Positions 6,944 to 14,730 of a stretch of DNA of 16,691 nt are shown one piece after another. How positions within the stretch are numbered: position 1 is the first letter of the stretch; every line of letters starts with the position of its first letter. The translations under genes and the position numbers were made by a program. The notes beneath the pieces are model-generated. The model did not search any database and was not told the DNA's origin. It saw only the letters and a list, made by a program, of their open reading frames with translations. This stretch comes from CAYUNT01 sp964446285 (GTDB taxonomy: Bacteria; Sumerlaeota; Sumerlaeia; SLMS01; CAYUNT01): positions 1 through 16,691 of the forward strand of contig CAYUNT010000098.1 of assembly GCA_964446285.1 (NCBI GenBank), given 5' to 3'.

Positions 6944-7261
6944 TTAGTTGGATTCGGGATCGGACGTCTTTTGGAATTGGCTTGAGATTTCCTTCAGGCG
7001 TTCGTGCCATGCCCGGCGGCAGGCGGGGCATAGCAGAAATTCGTAGGATTCATACACCTGGTCGGTTGCTTCTTCCACCTCTTTGTCGCTCATCGCCTCC
7101 ATTTTGTCGATCAGGGCCTTCCATTGCGCCTGAAGGTCGCCCTCCAAGTCCTCGGCGGAGAATACGGGCGCGTCTGGCGAGGCATACAGTTCGAGCCTCA
7201 GCCTGTAACTGAGGGATTTATCCTCGATTGAGCATCCGCACCCCTGGCAGACAAGCGACAT
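6944..7261 (-). CDS. Small putative zinc-binding protein with paired CxxC motifs
   Basis: From the ATG at 7261 this is a 105-residue soluble protein. Cys5-Cys8-Cys10 (CQGCGC) at the N-terminus and Cys78-Cys81 (CPAC) near the C-terminus form two knuckles that could join to bind one zinc ion, as in zinc ribbons. The roughly 65 residues between them are acidic and mostly helical (DLEGDLQAQWKALIDKMEAM). A Ser/Gln/Lys tail follows. The frame is open up to a GTG at 7294 (11 more residues) but neither start has a good Shine-Dalgarno; the ATG places the first knuckle at the very N-terminus and is preferred. A TATATT hexamer at 7335-7330 could be part of a promoter. The family is not recognised. A zinc-dependent adaptor role is possible. 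Confidence 0.72.
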   Translation of the reverse strand: MSLVCQGCGCSIEDKSLSYRLRLELYASPDAPVFSAEDLEGDLQAQWKALIDKMEAMSDKEVEEATDQVYESYEFLLCPACRRAWHERLKEISSQFQKTSDPESN

Positions 7262-7487
7262 ATAAGAATCCAGCAGAACAGCATTCAAATTCACGCAGCG
7301 CCGCGCGCGGTTTGCAGCGGGTCAAAGGAAATATAGCGCGCGCATCCCCCGCGCGAAAGTGAAAAACTCGGGTGAAATGAGCAGGCGTGCCGTGCAAAGG
7401 CCAATTTGCCGCCGCCTCGCCGCTGCCGTCGTCCATGCAACGGCGGCCGGTTACTGTATGGGGCCATATTCTGTTTTCGGCAATCGT

Positions 7488-9257
7488 CTATTTTGCGCCA
7501 GAAGCGGGTGCAGAAGCCGGAGCCGCTGGCGCGGAAGAAGCCGCTGGCGCTTGTTGGGCCGGAGCGCCTGCCGCGCCTCCGCCGCTGCGTGCGCCGCTGT
7601 TGCCCGCCGCGCCGCTTTTCTCCGGGCTGATCGCGTCAAAGTAATCGCGCACCACGCCTCTGTATCCTGCGGGGATCATGTCGCGCTGGAGGGAATCATC
7701 CGCTTTTTGGCGATATTCCGTGAATGCCTGTTGATATTCGACCTTGGAATCTCCGCGCTGGGCGGGTCCATCCACGCTCATGCTGGCGATGATTTCACCT
7801 TCGTTGGCGACGCCTGGCGGTTTCGTATCAACAAAACCGGTCTTATTCGAATCATCAAATTGCGCCTCGCCGCCGCGTCCGCGCCCCGGACCGCCCATGC
7901 CATTTCCCCATTGTTGCGTAGCGCCTGGTTGCCACTGGCCTGTCCGCATCTGGCCGCGTCCTTGTCCCTGGCGCCGGCCTTCCCCTTGGCCCTCGCGCGA
8001 ATCGCCCTGGCCTTGTTCGCCTTCGCGTCCTTGGCTGCCTTGGCAGCTCATGCATTGGGCCATTTGGCGGCGCTGCGCATCGAGCGACTGCTGCATTTGA
8101 TCGAGCCGCTGCATCATCGCCGCCGCCTCGGCCTGGCTGAGCATTTGCTGCGACACCTGCTGCATGGCTTGCCGCGCCTGAGCCATTGCCTCGCGCGCCG
8201 CCTGTTGATTGCCCTGTTGTTGAGCCTGGGCGGCTTTTTGCATCGCCTCGGCGGCCTGTTGCATCGCTTCGGCCGTCTTCGGATTGTCATTTTTCAATTG
8301 TTCGGCCATGTTCTTCAGATCATTGGCCATTTGTTCCTTTTCCGCCGCCGTGGAGTTCTGAGGATCGGACATTTTTTCCGCCATGTCCTTGGCCATTTCG
8401 GCGGCCTTCTGGAACTCGCCATTTTGCATTTCCTTCTGCATTCCGCGCGTGAATTCGGATTGCAGCGACGGGGTTGCCTTTTGGAACGCCTCGGATTTCT
8501 TTGCAATATCCTGGCGTTCGAGGCGCACCTGCTCGCCCACGCGCGACATCTCGGCAATCGCTGCTTTCTCGTCGATTTTTCCGGCTTTCAGGTCCGCGGC
8601 CAATTTCTCAAGTTCCTTGGAGTATTTGGCGATTTCCTGCGCCTGGGTGGGCGTGGCATCTTCTTTGGCCTTTTGAGCAATTTTCTCGATTCGTTCGGCT
8701 TCTTTTTGCCGCTGTTCGGCCGTTATGGCCTGGGCGCGTTTTTGTTCGCGGGCCTGCGCGGACGAGAACAGGTCGAATTGCGGAACCAGGAAATGAATCA
8801 GGATCACGCCAAGAAACGGCCATAAATGATGCGCCGCGCGCGCGGAAATTAGGAATGGGAAATCGCGCGACGGCTGAATTCGGCGCGCCACCAGAACCGC
8901 ATCTTCAAGCAAGGCGTCCACAGCGGGGTCGCCCTCGCGTCCTCCCAGGGCGATGGCGCTCGATAGGCGCTCGCGAAGCCCGAGGCGGACGTCGGCGGCC
9001 AGGGCGGCATCGAACAACGTCAGGCGGCTCAACGTCGCGTATCCCGCGGCGGCGATGAGTCCCGCCAGAGTCAGGACGCCCCACAATCCCCATTTCAAAT
9101 CGGTTTGAATGGGCACGGGGTAGATTTTATCCGCCAGGAGAAAAAGCGCCATCAGAGCGGCCGCGATGGATGCGCCCCACAGCGCGCCGCGATAAAAGCG
9201 CAAAAGCCTCAATCGGCGGCGAATGGATTGTGTTTTAGATGTGATTTGCTTCAACAT
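7488..9257 (-). CDS. Three-TM coiled-coil protein with Gln/Gly-rich linker (DUF4175-like)
   Basis: The product is 589 residues. Hydrophobic helices lie at about 22-42, 55-74 and 142-161. Between the second and third is a cytoplasmic-type segment with RLGLRERLSSAIALGG (91-106), reminiscent of the N-terminus of DUF4175/TIGR02302-type proteins. Residues about 168-400 are a highly charged Ala/Gln/Glu/Lys coiled coil. A Gln/Gly/Arg-rich disordered stretch with one CMSC motif follows (about 400-480). After that a short conserved-looking patch IPAGYRGVVRDYFDAI appears near 540-556, then an Ala/Pro/Ser tail. GAGGGAG (9272-9266) stands 8 bases before the ATG at 9257, so this start is better than the TTG at 9263. 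The protein is probably anchored in the inner membrane with its coil outside it. The DUF4175 link is a pattern impression, not a match I could verify. Confidence 0.82.
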   Translation of the reverse strand: MLKQITSKTQSIRRRLRLLRFYRGALWGASIAAALMALFLLADKIYPVPIQTDLKWGLWGVLTLAGLIAAAGYATLSRLTLFDAALAADVRLGLRERLSSAIALGGREGDPAVDALLEDAVLVARRIQPSRDFPFLISARAAHHLWPFLGVILIHFLVPQFDLFSSAQAREQKRAQAITAEQRQKEAERIEKIAQKAKEDATPTQAQEIAKYSKELEKLAADLKAGKIDEKAAIAEMSRVGEQVRLERQDIAKKSEAFQKATPSLQSEFTRGMQKEMQNGEFQKAAEMAKDMAEKMSDPQNSTAAEKEQMANDLKNMAEQLKNDNPKTAEAMQQAAEAMQKAAQAQQQGNQQAAREAMAQARQAMQQVSQQMLSQAEAAAMMQRLDQMQQSLDAQRRQMAQCMSCQGSQGREGEQGQGDSREGQGEGRRQGQGRGQMRTGQWQPGATQQWGNGMGGPGRGRGGEAQFDDSNKTGFVDTKPPGVANEGEIIASMSVDGPAQRGDSKVEYQQAFTEYRQKADDSLQRDMIPAGYRGVVRDYFDAISPEKSGAAGNSGARSGGGAAGAPAQQAPAASSAPAAPASAPASGAK

Positions 9258-9348
9258 AATCAAGGCTCCCTCGGCGAATTCGACGCATCCGCCTCCTGCC
9301 GGGATGACTATGCCAGCGTGCCGCCCGCGGATAAATGGAAAAAGAAAT

Positions 9349-10089
9349 CTAGTTCTTGTGGTCGAACGCCTCGGGACCTTCGATTTCCTCGGTCAGAAAA
9401 TCCTCAAAGCGGCGCACCACAAGCGGTTTGCCGTTGGCGTTGCGGATCAAAATCAGGCGGAATCGCTGGGCCTGATGGGCGAGAAATACCTCCGATTCCA
9501 TGCGGTCGAGAACAAGCGCCAATCCGCCCGAACGCATGCGCCAGATTGCGGCGGAAGGCGACGGCGGAGGCAGCGCCAGCGTGCCTTCCTGCTCCTGAAA
9601 GATGCCCAATTGGCGCAATTTGCTAATGAAAACGGCCAGAGAATCCGATTCTTTTGATTCTCCCGCGGGCGCGGAAGGGACGGTTGGCATGGAGGGGACG
9701 ACCGGCGGCGCGGGTGCGGCGGCCGGTTGCACTGCGGACGCAGCCTGATGAATGGCCGGAGCGAGCGGGCCGGCTGCGATGGGCTGGGACGCTTGGCTAT
9801 CCGCCGGGGCAGCAGGGGCTGGATTGATCTGCGGGACCGGCGCCGGCGCAATCAGACCGCGTGCCATGTCAAGGCCCTGCGGCCCGCTTCCCGCGCGGGG
9901 ATCGATTGTTTGAATTTCTCGTTCGGCTTCCTCGAAAAACAGCCGCTCGGATTCCGCTTGTGTTTCCTGCTCCTCGCGCCAGCGGAGGTAATAATGGCGA
10001 ACAACAAACCCTATCCCAACGGCGATGCCAAGCATCACCGCTGCGGAAATCCAGTCGCCATAAGTCCATGAGGAGAAAAAGGAACTCAT
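9349..10089 (-). CDS. Single-pass membrane protein with Pro/Ala-rich linker, unknown function
   Basis: This 246-residue protein has one transmembrane helix at about 12-31 with a short N-terminal tail, followed by basic residues (RHYYLRWREE) that favour a cytoplasmic C-terminus. An acidic helical stretch (36-62) leads to a Pro/Ala/Gln-rich linker (about 75-140). The last 100 residues form a compact domain containing SLAVFISKLRQLGIF, two predicted beta strands (GGLALVLDR, FRLILIRN) and a Glu/Asp-rich end. I do not recognise this domain. The gene starts 38 bp after the ABC ATPase gene ends and stops 91 bp before the coiled-coil gene, so all three are probably co-transcribed. The ATG at 10089 has only a weak ribosome-binding site. 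Confidence 0.8.
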   Translation of the reverse strand: MSSFFSSWTYGDWISAAVMLGIAVGIGFVVRHYYLRWREEQETQAESERLFFEEAEREIQTIDPRAGSGPQGLDMARGLIAPAPVPQINPAPAAPADSQASQPIAAGPLAPAIHQAASAVQPAAAPAPPVVPSMPTVPSAPAGESKESDSLAVFISKLRQLGIFQEQEGTLALPPPSPSAAIWRMRSGGLALVLDRMESEVFLAHQAQRFRLILIRNANGKPLVVRRFEDFLTEEIEGPEAFDHKN

Positions 10090-10127
10090 GCGTGAATCTT
10101 AGGGCAGGGATTCTTTCTTTTTGGGGT

Positions 10128-11255
10128 TTAGCCCGCCGTGGCCTCTTTGGGAGCGTGGCGGGGCTGGGTTCCCGAGGCGATTTCTTTGGCGAAATGGCAT
10201 CGCGCCAAGTGTTCCTCTGCGGCCGCCGTCCCGGTTGCTTCCGCCTTACGTTCCGCCGGCCCGGCGACGGCAGCCAGGTCCGGATTCTCTTTATAGCAGC
10301 GCTCCGCCGAAAACGGGCAGCGCGGATGGAAACGGCATCCGGACGGGAAATTCGACGGCGAAGGAACTCCGCCGGGAATCGGGCGGAGTGTTTTGCCGCC
10401 TGTCAGCATGTCGCGCCGGGGAATTGCCTCGAGAAGCCCCTGGCTGTAAGGGTGCGCCGGACGCCGGAAAAGGTCCTTTACAGAAGCCTTTTCGACGATC
10501 TGTCCCGCATACATCACAGCCACGTGGTCGCAGATTTCCGCGATCACTCCGAGGTCGTGCGTGATCATCAGGATGGAAGACTGGACCTTGTGTTTGAGCG
10601 ATTCCATCAGTTCGAGAATTTGCGCCTGCACGGTGACGTCGAGCGCCGTGGTTGGTTCGTCCGCGATCAGCAAATCCGGATCGCAGGCGAGCGCCATGGC
10701 GATCATGACGCGCTGGCGCATTCCGCCCGACATCTGATGCGGATAATCGCGCAATCGGCCGAGCGCCGCTGGAATGCGCACCAAATCAAGCATTCGCGCC
10801 GCCTCTTCCATCGCCTGCGCGCGGCGCATGTTCCGGTGAACCTGAAACACCTCCGCCACCTGGCTGCCGATCGTGAATACCGGGTTGAGCGAGGTCATTG
10901 GTTCCTGGAAAATCATGGAAATCTGGTTGCCGCGCACCTCGCGCATCTGGCGTTCGGGCAGCGTGAAAAGATTGCACCCCTTGAACCATGCCTCGCCTTC
11001 GACGATCCGCCCGGGCGGCTGGGGAATCAGGCGCAGGATCGAGAGCGCTGTGACAGATTTTCCGCATCCGGACTCGCCCACAAGGCCGAGCGTTTCGCGC
11101 GGCGCGATGGAAAAGGACACGCCGTCCACGGCCTTCGAGACGCCGTCGGCAGTGAAAAAATAGGTTTTCAAATTCCGCAATTCGAGCAGGGGCTTTACGA
11201 CGCCGTTTTCCGCGTCATTCGGCGCGGCCTGTGAAGTCGGAGCGGCGGTGGACAT
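10128..11255 (-). CDS. ABC transporter ATP-binding protein, OppD/DppD family
   Basis: This 375-residue cytoplasmic ATPase belongs to the family that powers oligopeptide, dipeptide or nickel uptake. Walker A is GESGCGKS (60-67), the Q-loop Gln117 lies in MIFQEPMTSLNP, the signature is SGGMRQR (176-182), Walker B is LLIADEP (195-201) and the H-loop is His233. The oligopeptide-type C-terminal region is present (PAHPYSQGLLEAIPRR, then GCRFHPRC). Four cysteines (307, 313, 320, 353) are placed as in DppD-type proteins reported to hold a [4Fe-4S] cluster, so a cluster is plausible here. The ATG at 11255 starts 7 bp after the upstream regulator gene ends; a TTG at 11294 is possible but would overlap it. 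No permease, OppF partner or binding protein is in the window, so the transporter must be encoded elsewhere or the protein works differently. Confidence 0.93.
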   Translation of the reverse strand: MSTAAPTSQAAPNDAENGVVKPLLELRNLKTYFFTADGVSKAVDGVSFSIAPRETLGLVGESGCGKSVTALSILRLIPQPPGRIVEGEAWFKGCNLFTLPERQMREVRGNQISMIFQEPMTSLNPVFTIGSQVAEVFQVHRNMRRAQAMEEAARMLDLVRIPAALGRLRDYPHQMSGGMRQRVMIAMALACDPDLLIADEPTTALDVTVQAQILELMESLKHKVQSSILMITHDLGVIAEICDHVAVMYAGQIVEKASVKDLFRRPAHPYSQGLLEAIPRRDMLTGGKTLRPIPGGVPSPSNFPSGCRFHPRCPFSAERCYKENPDLAAVAGPAERKAEATGTAAAEEHLARCHFAKEIASGTQPRHAPKEATAG

Positions 11256-11262
11256 GCTGCAA

Positions 11263-12060
11263 TCAACCCGATGAAGGATGGAATGCTTCGTCAATCATCC
11301 CATCGAGGTCTGTTTGGAAATTGTTATTCCCTCCAGACGAAGCCCCCGGCCTTTTTCGTTCATCCATCCGCCGAATTGTGTCAAGCATCACCTGTTGCGT
11401 GGGTTTTTGGATGCTTTCTTTGGCGGTCATGCAGCCTTGTTCCACCCGGATGCTGCCAGGATTCTCCTCGGCGGCTTCGGCGATAAAAAGCAAAGCCTCC
11501 TCGCCTTCGATCTGGCCATAAGCGGCGTGTATCATGCGCCCTTCGCGCAACAAAACCACTCCCATTTTTCCGTCAGAGAAAATGACGCGCAGCGTCATGC
11601 TCAGGCGCGCCAGGGAATACGCCTGAATCAAATCAAACAGCCGGAAGCCAAAGAAATCCGAGCCTTTCGCCTCTTCGGGGAGCAACACTTTGCGAATGCG
11701 TTTGGCCACATCTCCAAAACGGAAAGGCTTTTCAATAAACGTGACTTCCGGATGCGCCTGAAGGAACTTTCCCACCTCGATTTCGTTGGGATCGGCCCCG
11801 GAAATCAGGAAAAGCGCGTGCGGCTTCGAAACGGAATGGAGCAGCAGGGATTTCATCAGGTCAATGCCCTTGCCATCCGGCAGTTCATGATCCGCGATTA
11901 CGGCGTGAAAGGTTTCTTTGGCGAGCCAGTCGAGCGCCGCACGCACGCTATGCGCCGTGCGAATTTGTGGGGTTGGCGGAAATTCGCGCTTGAGCGACGA
12001 GGCCATCGTCATGGCCAAAAATTGATCGTCATCCACCACGAGCAAACTCAATGCCTTCAT
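11263..12060 (-). CDS. Response-regulator receiver protein with C-terminal DUF4388 (PATAN-like) domain
   Basis: From the ATG at 12060 the product has 265 residues. The receiver domain (about 1-125) has the acidic pair Asp10/Asp11 in VVDDDQF, phospho-acceptor Asp57 in VIADHELPDG, Ser87 in the switch position and Lys111 in FIEKPF, so it should be phosphorylated by a histidine kinase. The rest (about 135-240) carries the DUF4388 pattern: FFGFRLFDLIQAYSLARLS, then GVVLLREGRMIHAAYG, EGEEALLFI and a closing RRMDE. Such domains appear in regulators and surface-motility proteins as non-DNA-binding output modules. AGGTG lies 8 bases before this ATG. A TTG at 12102 behind a G-rich tract and an ATG at 12078 are alternatives. 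No kinase gene is in the window. Confidence 0.88.
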   Translation of the reverse strand: MKALSLLVVDDDQFLAMTMASSLKREFPPTPQIRTAHSVRAALDWLAKETFHAVIADHELPDGKGIDLMKSLLLHSVSKPHALFLISGADPNEIEVGKFLQAHPEVTFIEKPFRFGDVAKRIRKVLLPEEAKGSDFFGFRLFDLIQAYSLARLSMTLRVIFSDGKMGVVLLREGRMIHAAYGQIEGEEALLFIAEAAEENPGSIRVEQGCMTAKESIQKPTQQVMLDTIRRMDERKRPGASSGGNNNFQTDLDGMIDEAFHPSSG

Positions 12061-12128
12061 ATCCGGCGCACCTGGCATACTAAGCGAATCTGCAATAAAC
12101 AAGCCCCCCTCACAACCTCCGCACTATC

Positions 12129-12157
12129 ATCCTAGCCTTGGGGCGCGGTTGGATCAA
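12129..12157 (-). promoter_or_regulatory. Candidate sigma-70-like promoter for the regulator/ABC gene run
   Basis: On the minus strand TTGATC (12157-12152) and TAGGAT (12134-12129) are separated by exactly 17 bp. Each matches four of six positions of the -35 and -10 consensus. Transcription would start near 12122, about 60 bases before the ATG at 12060. The sigma factor used in this organism is not known, so this is only a consensus match. Confidence 0.3.
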
Positions 12158-12209
12158 GTCGATTCCATTTTTCATCCGCTAATCCGCCGATGGGGCATAT
12201 ATCATTGTT

Positions 12210-12794
12210 TCATTTCTGCTGAGGTTCCAGGACCGGGCGGGTGCCGGAAGACATTCCGGCGGAAACCGGCTCGCTGACAAATCGCACGTCCTCGACGGAA
12301 TAAAAGGCGTTGGGGTTGAAGCGCTTGATCATCTCCACCATTTCCGGCAGGTTTTGGCGGCGGATAATGCTGAAAATCACCTGCACCTTGCCCGTCCAGC
12401 CCATCGCGTCAATTACGGTTATGGGATAATCGCCCCGGCGGAGATGCTCGATTAGCTCAGAGGCGTCTTTTTTAGTAATTACGCGGATAATTACCTTTCC
12501 CATCTTCAATTTGCTTTCCAGCCAGACTCCAACAAAGGTTCCTGTGGCGTATCCTGAAGCATAAGCCAGGTAGCAGGTGAAGTTGTTTAGATTTTTCATG
12601 ATCTGCCCAATGGCCATCAACCAGATGAGCACCTCAAAAAGCCCCAGAAGCGCGGCGTAGAAACGGAATCCGCGCGCAATGAAAATCACACGGACGGTTC
12701 CAATGCTCACGTCGCAGATGCGGGCGAGAAAAATCAGAAAGGGCAAAACGAGCCATGTGAAAACGGGCGAATTGAGAAGTTCAGACAGGTTCAT
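12210..12794 (-). CDS. UPF0316 family membrane protein (DUF5698-DUF2179)
   Basis: This 194-residue protein has three membrane helices (about 11-30, 42-64, 70-92) followed by a cytoplasmic domain. The segments VSIGTVRVIFIARGFRF, FEVLIWLMAIGQIMKNL and YASGYATGTFVGVWLESKL are typical of UPF0316, whose membrane part is DUF5698. VIIRVITKKDASELIEHLR to SVEDVRFV corresponds to the small alpha/beta DUF2179 domain, thought to be a ligand-binding regulatory module. The length is close to the usual 170-190, with an extra disordered tail. GGAG (12806-12803) lies 8 bases before the ATG. Its function is not established in any organism I know of. It starts 58 bp after the esterase gene ends, so read-through from that gene is likely. 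Confidence 0.9.
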   Translation of the reverse strand: MNLSELLNSPVFTWLVLPFLIFLARICDVSIGTVRVIFIARGFRFYAALLGLFEVLIWLMAIGQIMKNLNNFTCYLAYASGYATGTFVGVWLESKLKMGKVIIRVITKKDASELIEHLRRGDYPITVIDAMGWTGKVQVIFSIIRRQNLPEMVEMIKRFNPNAFYSVEDVRFVSEPVSAGMSSGTRPVLEPQQK

Positions 12795-12852
12795 GGACGC
12801 GGCTCCAGAGCGGGATAGGTAGAATGGGCATTATGCGCATGTAATGTGATAA

Positions 12853-14364
12853 TTAGTGAACTGGCCTGGGTTCCGGACCGTCGCCGGTGAGGATCCAAGC
12901 GTTTCCGCCAATGGGTTGTGCGGGCGCCAGCGCGGGGGAATACAGCCAGCGCAGCGCATCCGGCGAGCGCAACTTCCAGGCGGCTTCGTTGTGCGATTGA
13001 TTCAGTCCGAGTGCGTGCTGAAGAGGTCCGCCCAAGGCGTTTCCAACTTCCATCATGGCATCGCGAATCTGGAACGTATTCCAATAGCCGTCGTTGCCGC
13101 CGATGCCTTCGGTTCCGGAATCAATCCACACGCGCGCGTGCGAATCCGGCGAGCGGCGCGCCCGCGCCAAAAACTCTTCCTGGCCCACCCAGAAGGCCGG
13201 AGACATGGCGATAACCGCGCCAAAAGTGCCGCGGAATTCATAAGCGGCCTCGAATCCAAGAATGCCGCCGAGTGAACTGCCAAGATGTGACGTATATTCC
13301 GGTCCGGTCAGGGTTCGATAGCGCTGGTTGATGATGGGCATCAGTTCGTCGCGGACAATTTCGAGATATGCATGGCCGCGCCTGTCTCCCGCAATTCCCT
13401 TGGCGTATTCGGGTGTGTATTCGAGGGCGCGGTCGCTCGTATTATCAATTCCCACAATGATAAATTCCGCCATCTCCCCGCGCGCGATCAGATTGGGAAC
13501 CACCTGGTCGAGGTCCCAGGAGCCGTAGGTCCCGCCGGGCGCATAGAGATTTTGCCCATCCTGCGCATACAAAACCGGATAATGCCGCGCGGGTTCGTTG
13601 TCGTAGTTGCGCGGCAGGAGAACTCGGATCAAGCGCGCCTGGAACACTGGATTGGAAGGGGTCCAGGAAAACAAATCGCGGCGGGCGGCGGATGGAGCGG
13701 TTTCCGGCGGGTCCGAGAGGAATCCCTGGTCATGACGCCACCAAACCGAAGCGCCATGCAAGCGGACCGGGCCATTGGCTGGAAGCGGCTTGCCATCAAG
13801 GAAAAATTGGATCATTCGCCCCATCGCCACATGCTCGACTGGGATTTGCGCAGTCCAGACTCTCATACCCGAGGCATACGGCGCGGAAAAAAGAGGAATT
13901 TCGATGGGGGGAAATCCAGGCGCTTCCGAGGTGATTCGCGCGCTTGCGGCTTGGACAGTGTCGGCGGCGATAATCCGATGGATGGGGGCGGCAAACGAGG
14001 CGGGCGAAGTGGTAATTTCGGCGCCTGTGGAGATAATGCTTCCGTTGGACGAATCGCCTGCCTGCTCCGGGGCGTCGTTGCGCAAATAATAAACGGGCCG
14101 GATCGAAATGCCTTTTGGAAGATCAAACACCGCGCTCCAGAGCGGGTAAGCGTTTGGCGAGAGTTTGACCGCGCGCTGCGGGGCGCCCGCTCCCATCGCG
14201 GGCAGGTCGCTTGTGACGTAAACGCTTTGCCCCATCACGGTTTCGCGCTGAATCGAGAATTCAACCTGTTCAGCAAAGGCGCGGCTTGCGGCCGCCGTTG
14301 CGATAGTCATGGCAATCATCCAAATTCCGCAGAACCGAATGAGGGAAAGACGCTGGCGTGACAT
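12853..14364 (-). CDS. Secreted Fes/EstD-like alpha/beta-hydrolase esterase
   Basis: From the ATG at 14364 the product has 503 residues. A signal peptide is clear: basic start, hydrophobic core IRFCGIWMIAMTIATAA and AFA cleavage site near 31, so it acts outside the inner membrane. Residues about 35-215 form an N-terminal beta-rich region with little recognisable motif, possibly carbohydrate-binding or E-set-like. The esterase domain (about 245-480) has ARHYPVLYAQDGQNLY, the nucleophile Ser364 in GSSLGG, a probable Asp415 in VWIDSGTEG and His458 in SHNEAAW, as in enterochelin-esterase/EstD-type enzymes. Substrate could be a siderophore, an acyl-sugar or a feruloyl ester; the sequence does not decide. 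Longer starts at 14400 and 14463 would bury the signal peptide. There is no clear Shine-Dalgarno, so the start rests on the signal peptide. Confidence 0.88.
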   Translation of the reverse strand: MSRQRLSLIRFCGIWMIAMTIATAAASRAFAEQVEFSIQRETVMGQSVYVTSDLPAMGAGAPQRAVKLSPNAYPLWSAVFDLPKGISIRPVYYLRNDAPEQAGDSSNGSIISTGAEITTSPASFAAPIHRIIAADTVQAASARITSEAPGFPPIEIPLFSAPYASGMRVWTAQIPVEHVAMGRMIQFFLDGKPLPANGPVRLHGASVWWRHDQGFLSDPPETAPSAARRDLFSWTPSNPVFQARLIRVLLPRNYDNEPARHYPVLYAQDGQNLYAPGGTYGSWDLDQVVPNLIARGEMAEFIIVGIDNTSDRALEYTPEYAKGIAGDRRGHAYLEIVRDELMPIINQRYRTLTGPEYTSHLGSSLGGILGFEAAYEFRGTFGAVIAMSPAFWVGQEEFLARARRSPDSHARVWIDSGTEGIGGNDGYWNTFQIRDAMMEVGNALGGPLQHALGLNQSHNEAAWKLRSPDALRWLYSPALAPAQPIGGNAWILTGDGPEPRPVH

Positions 14365-14730
14365 GATATATGTTATTGTCGTGATTAGTATTCTGGGCAT
14401 GAAAGCGGCCTGACTGGCGTATGCAGCGGTCCTTGCGAGCAGTCCTTCTTTCCGCGCACCCACTGCCCAGCCTGAGCATCCGAATGCACACTTTCAACCC
14501 TCATTTCTGAGGGCGATTGGGCGTTGGGCTTCATAAGGGCAGAGGCGGCGATAAAGGACAGCGCGCCCTATAGGAACTCCTGAAAGTCGCAAAACGGCTC
14601 ATTAGGGTTGCCTGCCTTGCAATGTTTTGCGCAAATTCTATGCTTTACAAGGAAGGAATAGCCACACAATAAACTCAATAAAATGCAAGGCCCAGCTGCG
14701 GGCCAGATCGAATCAGGAAGGAGTCAAATC
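14365..14730. other. Divergent intergenic region between esterase and repeat-protein genes
   Basis: No gene is convincing here. It should hold promoters for both flanking genes. A perfect 6-bp hairpin CCCTCA-TTTC-TGAGGG lies at 14498-14513 and a perfect 5-bp GC hairpin GGCCC-AGCTGC-GGGCC at 14689-14704. TTTACA at 14644-14649 is a possible -35 box, followed by an AT-rich stretch (14667-14684) with only weak -10 matches. None of the hairpins has a T-tract, so they are not typical terminators. Confidence 0.5.
14718..14723 (+). promoter_or_regulatory. Strong ribosome-binding site for the repeat-protein gene
   Basis: AAGGAG is a near-perfect Shine-Dalgarno 7 bases before the ATG at 14731. It fixes the start of the secreted repeat protein. 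The GC hairpin at 14689-14704 ends 13 bases upstream of it, close enough to affect translation but not covering the site. Confidence 0.7.

Noticed and set aside
7359..8825. Plus-strand open frame of 488 codons opposite the coiled-coil gene
   Set aside because: Its Leu/Arg/His-rich product is the antisense reading of Gln/Ala/Lys-rich repeats; the minus-strand frame has a good ribosome-binding site, membrane helices and a coiled coil.
13372..14361. Plus-strand open frame opposite the esterase
   Set aside because: It is antisense to a gene with a signal peptide and Ser-Asp-His motifs; the product is Arg/Gly-rich with no domain.
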